A stretch of 20,746 nucleotides of DNA from Pseudomonadota bacterium (GTDB lineage: Bacteria; Pseudomonadota; Gammaproteobacteria; Xanthomonadales; Xanthomonadaceae), in contig JAEWZE010000108.1 of the NCBI GenBank assembly GCA_023395465.1, positions 1-20,746 of the forward strand, written 5' to 3'. The notes beneath the pieces were generated by a model. That model searched no databases and was not told the DNA's origin. It saw only the letters and a list, made by a program, of their open reading frames with translations. The translations under genes were made by a program, and so were the position numbers. Of the stretch, positions 15,322 to 20,746 are shown in pieces; within the stretch, counting starts at the first letter, position 1, and each line of letters opens with the position of its first letter.

Positions 15322-17589
15322 TCAGTCCCGCAGCGGCACCCGGATCACGCTGTCCGTGTGCCAGTCCACCACCAGCGGTTCGCCGGCGTCCGCAGCGGAT
15401 TCATCGCTCACGTCCTTGCCCGTGCCCATGTTGACCTGGTGGTGGGCGTCCTTGAGGACGTCCACCACCACCAGCAAGCGGCTGCCTGCCGGCATGCGAC
15501 GACCCGTCATCCGGGTGCGTTCGAACGGCAGCGTCGTCCACTGGCCCGGCACCAGCAGCTCGCGCCGGGTCATGTCGCGGGCGTGGCTGGCGCGCCCGAC
15601 GTAATACGACAGCTGCATCGCGCTGCCGTCCGGCCGCAGCTCGTAGAGCACCACGCTGAAATCGAAATCGCGCTTGTTGCTGCGCACCTTCAGCGCGCCG
15701 GAGAAGCTGCCGACCACCGAGGTCGGCTCCCGGAAGGGCGCACTGGCAAAGGCGTAGCCGCCGCCGACATCGACCCGGTCGAGCACGATCGGATCGGGGT
15801 AGTAGGCACCGTGTCCGTTCGAGCGGTCGGCGAGATCGACGCGCCTGTCCAGCCAGCCCGCCCGTGAGGCGGGCGTCTGTGACAGCAGCCGGAACCTGCC
15901 CGCGGGCGCGTCGGTCAGGTGGAACGCGACCGGTTCGGCCGCGTCCGCGAGCGAGGGTGCATGCCCCCACGCATCCGCGCCCATCAGATGGTAGTTGACC
16001 CGGTCGCGCAGCAGCGCGGGCCGGTCGCCGCCGCGCAGCACGTGGTCGAGCCACTGGAACGTCAACTCGCGCGTGTCGAACTGCGCGGATGGATCCAGGT
16101 CGTAACCGCGCAGCGACCTCGGCTTGAACGTCGCCTGCGCGCCGAAATGGTCGTAGGGGCCGATCACCAGATAATGCTGCGCGTCGGGCCGGTGGCGCAG
16201 ATGTTCCTTGAAATACTGGAGCGCCGAGATCTGCCCGTCGTCGTAGTAGCCGGTGATGCTGAGGACCGGAATGTCGATCCGTGCGAAGTCCTGGTCGTAA
16301 GGCACCATCGCCTGCCAGTAACCGTCATAGGCCGGATGCGACAGCCAGCGCTGCAGCCATGGATTGGGCGTGCCGTCGACCCGGTCGATCTCGCGGTAGG
16401 GCCGTCCGCTGGCGTACCAGGCCTGAGGCAGCCGCTGCCAGCGCCCGCTGTCGTGGTAGGTCGCCGTGTCGAGCAGGCGATCGTTGGCGACATAGAACGG
16501 CCAGGCGTAGTTGGCGCTGAGGAAGACGTTGTTCTCCATAGGCAGGCCGAGCCCGGGGATCGCCGCCACATACGGCACGATCGTCTTCAGCGCCCTGGGC
16601 ATGCGCTTGGCCGCGGCCCAGGCCGCGAAGCCCGAATAGCTGCCGCCGTACATGCCGACACGTCCGTCGCTCCAGGGCTGGCGGGCTATCCATTCCACCG
16701 CGGCCGCGGCATCGTCGGCCTCGGTTTCGTAGGGCCGGATCGCGTCGGTCCCCAGGCGCTTGCCGCGCGCATCGACCACCACGCCGGCGTAGCCCCGCGC
16801 CGCGGCTTCCACCGCGCTGGCTCGATTGGCGGCTGGATCGGTGTAGATGGTGAACAGCATCGCCGTCGGCTGCGGCGCCTGCACCCTGCGGCTGCGGGCG
16901 ACCACCGCCGAGAGGGTCGCACCCGTCGGGGTATGGATCAGCGCCTCCTCGTCGATCAGATAGCGGCCGGCCTCGTCGGCGGCTGCCAGGGCGGGCGCCC
17001 GGCTCGCCACGGCGCGGTAGGTCGCGAAGAAGGCCTGCCTGCGTGCCAGGTTCACAGCATCGTCCAGCCCGATGCGGTCGCGCCCCTCGAGCGCCGCCAG
17101 CGCGGCGTGCAGGCTGGCGCGCGCGCCCTCCACATCGGCCACGAACCAGTAGGCGGTGCGCTGCGCTTCCAGGTCGTCGAGTCCATCGAAATAGACGTCG
17201 AACACGCCTGCGAAGGCAGCATCGAAGTCCCTGTCCTGGCCAGCGGCACGCAGGTACAGCAGGTACGGCACCCATCGCCTCGCGCGATCGATGTCGCCGG
17301 CGGCCGCCAGTTCCTGCATGACCGCCGCGACCGACCGGGCCGCCTCGGCCGGCTGTCCGGCCGCGATCTGCAGGTGCGCCATGCCCGCCGCTGGCACTTC
17401 GGCCGCACCCCGCCCGACGGCATCGAGTACGTCGCGCGACAGCACGGCGATGGCCCTGGCGTTCGCCTGGTCGTCGGCCGAAGGCACCGCGGCAAAGGGG
17501 AACTCGGGCGCGGACGCCCATGCCAGCCACGGCGCGAGCAGCAGCAGTAACGCCAGCGCGCACGCGTTCTCCCGGAACCGTCTTGCCAT
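15322..17589 (-). CDS. Exported CocE/NonD family (peptidase S15-like) hydrolase
   Basis: The protein has 755 residues. The start at 17589 has GGGAG 6 nt upstream and opens a signal peptide (hydrophobic run 10-23, ASA/ cleavage near 27); the open frame continuing upstream to about 18816 overlaps other genes. Residues 30-210 are an Ala/Arg-rich helical extension not part of the classic fold. The alpha/beta hydrolase domain has nucleophile Ser317 in GMYGGSYSGF, Asp450 in TGYYDDG and His481 in GPYDHFG. Residues from about 530 to the end form the C-terminal beta-sandwich (S15 C-terminal domain), with family-like VNYHLMGAD and FDFSVVLYEL. Related enzymes cleave acyl esters, cephalosporins or X-Pro peptides; the substrate is unknown here. 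It may be the third gene of the padR operon, 83 bp after the sensor gene, and it converges on phaZ with a 23-bp gap. Confidence 0.9.
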   Translation of the reverse strand: MARRFRENACALALLLLLAPWLAWASAPEFPFAAVPSADDQANARAIAVLSRDVLDAVGRGAAEVPAAGMAHLQIAAGQPAEAARSVAAVMQELAAAGDIDRARRWVPYLLYLRAAGQDRDFDAAFAGVFDVYFDGLDDLEAQRTAYWFVADVEGARASLHAALAALEGRDRIGLDDAVNLARRQAFFATYRAVASRAPALAAADEAGRYLIDEEALIHTPTGATLSAVVARSRRVQAPQPTAMLFTIYTDPAANRASAVEAAARGYAGVVVDARGKRLGTDAIRPYETEADDAAAAVEWIARQPWSDGRVGMYGGSYSGFAAWAAAKRMPRALKTIVPYVAAIPGLGLPMENNVFLSANYAWPFYVANDRLLDTATYHDSGRWQRLPQAWYASGRPYREIDRVDGTPNPWLQRWLSHPAYDGYWQAMVPYDQDFARIDIPVLSITGYYDDGQISALQYFKEHLRHRPDAQHYLVIGPYDHFGAQATFKPRSLRGYDLDPSAQFDTRELTFQWLDHVLRGGDRPALLRDRVNYHLMGADAWGHAPSLADAAEPVAFHLTDAPAGRFRLLSQTPASRAGWLDRRVDLADRSNGHGAYYPDPIVLDRVDVGGGYAFASAPFREPTSVVGSFSGALKVRSNKRDFDFSVVLYELRPDGSAMQLSYYVGRASHARDMTRRELLVPGQWTTLPFERTRMTGRRMPAGSRLLVVVDVLKDAHHQVNMGTGKDVSDESAADAGEPLVVDWHTDSVIRVPLRD

Positions 17590-17672
17590 CACCTGCTCCC
17601 TGCACCGAGGTACCACCACTGCGCCCACGTCCGGCCGCTGCCCGACGCGGGGATCGCCGGCGCGGCGCCGCT

Positions 17673-18611
17673 TCATGCGTGCTGTGCCGTCTTCACCAGC
17701 AGGTGCTTGGCGAACAGCCCGTGCAGCCGGCCGATGCCGCGCGCGATGTGCATGGTCGCGAACAGCAGCACGATTCCGCCGAGCAGCACCAGCGGCAGGC
17801 TCCAGTCGGGCAGCGAGGTGGCGACTTCGTCGCCGCTGACGGACAGCAGCTGCCAGCCGCTGATGTGGACGTGCGCATCGGCGATGCCGGTCCACACCAG
17901 GACCGGCGCGGCGATGCAGGCGAGCGAGAGCGCCAGCAGGGTCACCACCACGGTGAAATAGAAGGTTCCCAGCGGCAGCATGAGCACGAAGTAGAGCAGC
18001 GTGGTCCAGGTCCGCGGGTCGGTGAACATGTCGCCGATGCGCTGCCAGAGGCTGCGACCGCGCACGGTGTACAGCGGCCGGCGCGGCATGCGTTCGCCCA
18101 GCATCACTTCCACGATCCGGCCTTCCACCAGCGAGAGCACGCGGACCGAGCCGAAGAACAGGATCAGCAACGGGATGCCGACGATGGTGATCGACAGGCC
18201 CAGCGAGAGCGAGAAGCCGGTGACCACCCAGGTGAAGTAGAAGATGCCGGTCGCCAGCGACAGCACCATGTAGAACAGCGAGGCGTAGGCGCGCGGATCG
18301 GCGAAGACCCCGAAGAACCGGCCCAGGGCCGACTGGCGCGGCCGCGGCGGCGGCGCGCGCAGCGCGGTCTGCACCTTGACCTCGGTGTCGCGGTAGATGT
18401 CGGCGACCTCGTCGGGCGCGCCATAGCTCGAGGCCACGGCGGCGATGACTTCGGCCTCGCTGCGGCCGGGGTTTTCGGCCAGCTCCGACCGCAGGTATTC
18501 CTCCGCGTCGTAGAGCGCGTCCTGGACCAGCGCCGGATCCGCGCCCGCCAGCGAACGCCGCAGCTGTTCGAGGTATTCGGGAATGGTGGTCGGCAGGCGT
18601 TCGCTGTTCAT
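17673..18611 (-). CDS. HAAS signalling domain plus tandem sensor-domain membrane protein
   Basis: The protein has 312 residues from the ATG at 18611, which has GGAGGG upstream and overlaps the padR stop by four bases (ATGA). Residues 8-75 form a soluble helical HAAS/DUF1700-like domain (YLEQLRRSL, DALYDAEEYL, YGAPDEVADIY). Residues 100-165 and 193-240 are two copies of a membrane module, each opening with DPR-x4-L-x-Y-x-V-L and continuing to G-x-FYF, 93 residues apart. This matches the putative sensor domain (Pfam Sensor). A further helix follows at about 272-290 and the C-terminus is basic. In the family, HAAS domains accompany PadR regulators and are thought to act on them. The role is therefore likely membrane signalling to the co-encoded PadR protein, which is inference from family context. 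Confidence 0.85.
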   Translation of the reverse strand: MNSERLPTTIPEYLEQLRRSLAGADPALVQDALYDAEEYLRSELAENPGRSEAEVIAAVASSYGAPDEVADIYRDTEVKVQTALRAPPPRPRQSALGRFFGVFADPRAYASLFYMVLSLATGIFYFTWVVTGFSLSLGLSITIVGIPLLILFFGSVRVLSLVEGRIVEVMLGERMPRRPLYTVRGRSLWQRIGDMFTDPRTWTTLLYFVLMLPLGTFYFTVVVTLLALSLACIAAPVLVWTGIADAHVHISGWQLLSVSGDEVATSLPDWSLPLVLLGGIVLLFATMHIARGIGRLHGLFAKHLLVKTAQHA

Positions 18612-18985
18612 TCGCGGTGTCCCTCCAGGACGGCGTCGACGGAATCCCGGGTCGCGCGCCACGCGGCGGCCCAGTCGTGCAGGGCCTTTCGCCCTGCGCC
18701 GGTGATGCGGTAGTAGCGCCGGGGCGGGCCGGCGTCGGATGGCTCGACGAAGCTGTCCAGCAGGTCTGCGGCCTGCAGGTTGCGCAGTACCGGATAGAGC
18801 GCGCTCTGCTTGCCACTGAGCACGCCCTCGCCGAAGCGTTCCAGCGTCTTGGCGATCTGGTAGCCGTACATCGGCTCGCCGGACGAGGCCAGCACCGCCA
18901 GCAGGGCGAGCGACACGGTGCCGGCGCTCAGCTCCTTCTGGAACTTGCGCAGCTGCACCTCGCCCTGGTCGTCACCGCTGCCCAT
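18608..18985 (-). CDS. PadR family transcriptional regulator
   Basis: The protein has 125 residues. The winged-helix PadR pattern is clear: AGTVSLALLAVLA, MYGYQIAKTLERFGEG, then SALYPVLRNLQAADLLDSF and the wing GPPRRYYRITGAGRKAL. The C-terminal dimerisation helix is short, as in the small PadR-s1 type. A purine-rich GGAGAG precedes the ATG at 18985. The gene overlaps the following HAAS/sensor gene by four bases, so their translation is probably coupled. A near-perfect 23-bp palindrome 25 bases upstream of the ATG is the likely operator, pointing to autoregulation. PadR proteins bind as dimers and are relieved by small ligands or partner proteins; the signal here may come from the co-encoded membrane protein. 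Confidence 0.92.
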   Translation of the reverse strand: MGSGDDQGEVQLRKFQKELSAGTVSLALLAVLASSGEPMYGYQIAKTLERFGEGVLSGKQSALYPVLRNLQAADLLDSFVEPSDAGPPRRYYRITGAGRKALHDWAAAWRATRDSVDAVLEGHRE

Positions 18986-19009
18986 CGCGCTCTCCGCCCA
19001 TGGGAGAAT

Positions 19010-19032
19010 GCTATTGCGAAGTTCGCTATAGC
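19010..19032. promoter_or_regulatory. 23-bp palindrome in the padR/isomerase intergenic region, probable PadR operator
   Basis: GCTATTGCGAA (19010-19020), a single central G, and TTCGCTATAGC (19022-19032) form an inverted repeat with 10 of 11 paired positions. It is an AT-richer island in the 118-bp divergent gap, 25 bases before the padR ATG and 72 bases before the isomerase ATG. TATAGC within it could serve as a -10 for padR, so a bound regulator would block transcription. The assignment to PadR is inference from position and symmetry. Confidence 0.6.
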
Positions 19033-19103
19033 GGATGTGCCATTAGTCCCGCCGGGCGTGGATCGGCCACAATCGAGTGCATCGCCCATCCGGACATTCG
19101 CGC

Positions 19104-20033
19104 ATGCATCGCATCCGCCCCGCTTTCGCACTCCTTGCCGCCGCCCTGGCACTCCCGCTGGTGGCCGCCGAACCCGAAGGTGCGGCCAGGCCGCTCACCA
19201 CCCAGCAGATCCTCGATGCCTCGCAGCCGTCGGACTGGCGCATCCCGGCCCCGGAGGACACGCTGTACATGGACCTCGAGGCCGGCCGGGTGGTGATCGA
19301 ACTGGCGCCCGCGTTCGCGCCCGCCCACGTGGCGAACATCCGCATGCTGGCGGCCGAGGGCTTCTGGAACGGGACCAGCATCTACCGCTCGCACGACAAC
19401 TTCGTGGTGCAGTTCGGCGACGCCGACGCCGACAATCCGGCCAGGGCCAGGCCGCTGGGCAGCGCGAAGACCGCGCTGCCGGCCGAGTTCGAACGCAGCG
19501 CGCGCGGCCTCGACTTCCATGCCCTGCCCGACCCCGATGGTTGGGCGCCGCAGGTCGGCTTCGCCGAAGGTTTCCCGGCGGCGCGCGAAGGCAGCGACGG
19601 GCAGGCGTGGATGGCGCATTGCTACGGCGCACTCGGCGCCGGCCGCAACAACGCGCCCGACAGCAGCATCGGTGCCGAACTCTACGTGGTCACCGGCCAG
19701 TCGCCGCGCCAGCTCGATCGCAACATCACCGTGGTCGGTCGCGTGATCCGCGGCATGGAACTGCTCTCGGCGATCCGCCGCGGCCCGCCGCCGATGGGCT
19801 TCCACGAGGATCCGGCGCAGCGCACGCCGATCGCCGCGATCACGCTGGCCTCGGAGCTGCCGGAGGCGCGGCGCGAACGCATCGAAGTGCTGCGCACCGA
19901 CACGCCCACCTTCGATGCCCTGGTCGAGTCGCGCCGCAACCGTACCGACGACTTCTACCACCGCCCTGCCGGCCACATCGACCTGTGCAATATCGCGATC
20001 CCGGTGCGTACGCCCGACGAAGGCGGGCACTGA
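19104..20033 (+). CDS. Periplasmic cyclophilin-type peptidyl-prolyl isomerase
   Basis: The protein has 309 residues. The ATG at 19104 is chosen over an in-frame GTG at 19077 because it directly opens a signal peptide (MHRIRPAF, hydrophobic core, VAA/E near residue 22). The cyclophilin domain spans about residues 52-245: TLYMDLEAGRVVIEL, the catalytic segment YRSHDNFVVQFGD (Arg95, Phe100 and Gln103, matching Arg55, Phe60 and Gln63 of human CypA), AELYVVTGQSP and ITVVGRVIRGMELL. The usual active-site His before the VxGRV segment is not evident. The domain is longer than E. coli PpiA, with an insertion at about 130-165, and a tail of about 65 residues follows it. It probably catalyses proline isomerisation in the periplasm. 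There is no Shine-Dalgarno; CACAAT at 19068-19073 is a -10 candidate. Confidence 0.9.
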   Translation: MHRIRPAFALLAAALALPLVAAEPEGAARPLTTQQILDASQPSDWRIPAPEDTLYMDLEAGRVVIELAPAFAPAHVANIRMLAAEGFWNGTSIYRSHDNFVVQFGDADADNPARARPLGSAKTALPAEFERSARGLDFHALPDPDGWAPQVGFAEGFPAAREGSDGQAWMAHCYGALGAGRNNAPDSSIGAELYVVTGQSPRQLDRNITVVGRVIRGMELLSAIRRGPPPMGFHEDPAQRTPIAAITLASELPEARRERIEVLRTDTPTFDALVESRRNRTDDFYHRPAGHIDLCNIAIPVRTPDEGGH

Positions 20034-20110
20034 AGCGGCGCGGCATCCTCACGCGGCGTTGGCCGGGGCCTGCCTAGTCTGCCCTCGCCCCCACCGCCCG
20101 AGAAGTCACG

Positions 20111-20407
20111 ATGGCCCAGCTCCGCCTCCGCATCGTCAGCTCCGAAGACAACGTCCGCGCGATCATGAACCTGCTGCAGAGCCTGGAGGGGATCGAGCAC
20201 GTCGAGGAAGTGGCCGACCTGATGCCGCACATGGACGACCCGGACTCCAGCTCGGCCGGCCTGCACGATACGCGCGGCGCCGAAACGCACGAGGTGGAGG
20301 TGGAGATCCCCAATCCGGCCACCGCGCGCAAGGTCCGCGACGCGATCGAGACGCTCGCCTTCGACCTGGACGCCTTCGTCGAGATCGAGACGGACGAACA
20401 GGAATAG
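20111..20407 (+). CDS. Small acidic protein of unknown function (98 residues)
   Basis: I do not recognise a named family. The ATG has GAGAAG five bases upstream. The pattern is strand-helix-strand (LRLRIVS, then a helix through NVRAIMNLLQSL, then VEEVADL), an acidic linker with a HMDDPDSSS stretch, and again strand-helix-strand (HEVEVEIP, ATARKVRDAIETLAF, FVEIET). This suggests a ferredoxin-like or ACT-like fold with two beta-alpha-beta halves. There is no signal peptide or membrane helix, so it should be cytoplasmic. Codon usage matches the neighbours. It follows the isomerase by 77 bp and may be transcribed with it. Function cannot be inferred from the sequence. Confidence 0.8.
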   Translation: MAQLRLRIVSSEDNVRAIMNLLQSLEGIEHVEEVADLMPHMDDPDSSSAGLHDTRGAETHEVEVEIPNPATARKVRDAIETLAFDLDAFVEIETDEQE

Positions 20408-20421
20408 CGCGGGGCCAACCT

Positions 20422-20449
20422 CCGGCGGGCGCCGTCAGCCGGCCGCCGG
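20422..20449. terminator. Possible hairpin between convergent genes, overlapping the reductase stop
   Basis: CCGGCGG at 20422-20428 and CCGCCGG at 20443-20449 form a 7-bp GC stem with a 14-nt loop that contains the aldo/keto reductase stop codon. It sits 14 bases after the stop of the 98-residue protein gene. No T-tract is present, so the support is weak. Confidence 0.25.
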
Positions 20450-20746
20450 CAACGCGTCGATGAATTCCGCCATGCGCTGGCGCTGCGCCGCGTCGGGCAG
20501 GCGCCCGCGCGCCGCACCGAGGTTGTCGACCATGTGCCGCGCCTTGCTGGTGGCCGGGGTCACGCAGGTCACCGCCGGGTGTGCGGCGACGTACTTCAGC
20601 ATGAACTGGGCCCAGGAACGCGCGTCGAATTCCGCCGCCCACTCCGGCAGCGGCCGCTCGCCGATCCGGCTCCACAGCCGGGTGCGGCCGAACGGCAGGT
20701 AGACCAGCACGCCGATCCTGCGCGCCTGCGCCAGCGGCAGGATGGT
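20435..20746 (-). CDS. Aldo/keto reductase, C-terminal part (5' end outside window)
   Basis: The frame is open from the window edge to the TGA at 20437-20435, giving the last 103 residues. The sequence ILPLAQARRIGVLVYLPFGR followed by SWAQFMLKYVAAHPAVTCVTPATSK and DNLGAARGRLPD fits the C-terminal third of the (beta/alpha)8 aldo/keto reductase barrel. The PATSK segment aligns with the PGT/PG-x-S/T region that binds the NADPH 2'-phosphate. The last residues are helical. The N-terminal catalytic tetrad (Asp, Tyr, Lys, His) lies outside the window. The substrate is unknown. The gene converges on the 98-residue protein gene with a 27-bp gap. Confidence 0.88.
   Translation of the reverse strand, partial: TILPLAQARRIGVLVYLPFGRTRLWSRIGERPLPEWAAEFDARSWAQFMLKYVAAHPAVTCVTPATSKARHMVDNLGAARGRLPDAAQRQRMAEFIDALPAAG

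Noticed and set aside
17590..18816. Extension of the hydrolase frame upstream to a 1164-codon reading frame
   Set aside because: It overlaps the sensor and padR genes in another frame and has no domain. The ATG at 17589 has a good ribosome binding site and signal peptide.
1..20746. CRISPR arrays, tRNA or rRNA genes, insertion sequences, prophage or integrase genes
   Set aside because: I found no spaced direct repeats, no cloverleaf-like conserved tRNA segments, no transposase or integrase motifs and no terminal inverted repeats on either strand.

Overview
The window is very GC-rich, with dense short-gap gene packing and heavy GC bias at third codon positions. Several products (DUF4097 protein behind a membrane-anchored partner, paired M16 peptidases, PadR/HAAS-sensor operon, HemJ-type protein, intracellular PHB depolymerase) suggest a gammaproteobacterium of the Xanthomonadaceae/Lysobacteraceae (Luteimonas/Lysobacter-like). 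This assignment is inference from gene content; there is no rRNA or other marker here. I count 19 protein genes, two of them cut by the window edges. I see no tRNA, rRNA, insertion sequence, CRISPR array or phage gene, and no gene-free stretch longer than about 260 bases.

Layout. 1-2826 (+): the end of a membrane-anchored protein gene and a DUF4097 repeat protein, probably the tail of an ECF-sigma/anti-sigma type operon, then a small four-helix membrane protein and a BASS-family symporter. 2908-5731 (-): two coupled M16 peptidase genes, the first active (HLFEH), the second with the zinc motif lost, as expected for a periplasmic two-subunit M16 enzyme. 5963-7558 (-): an unrecognised 531-residue protein with an EF-hand loop and a hydrophobic segment, ending at a convincing terminator. 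7684-9027 (-): a DAACS-family symporter with unusual cation-site residues. 9289-12709 (+): a lipoprotein alkaline phosphatase and a 7TM diguanylate cyclase. 12732-13184 (-): HemJ-like protein. 13268-15298 (+): a methyltransferase and intracellular PHB depolymerase PhaZ with a palindrome in its promoter. 15322-18985 (-): PadR regulator, HAAS/sensor membrane protein and a large secreted CocE/S15-type hydrolase, read in that order. 19104-20407 (+): a periplasmic cyclophilin-type isomerase and a 98-residue orphan. 20435-20746 (-): C-terminus of an aldo/keto reductase.

The content is mostly ordinary chromosomal housekeeping and envelope biology. The items most worth a second look are the 531-residue orphan, the PadR palindrome with its operon, the CTGC-N3-GCAG palindrome before phaZ, the altered cation-binding residues of the DAACS transporter, and the RxxE inhibitory site of the diguanylate cyclase.
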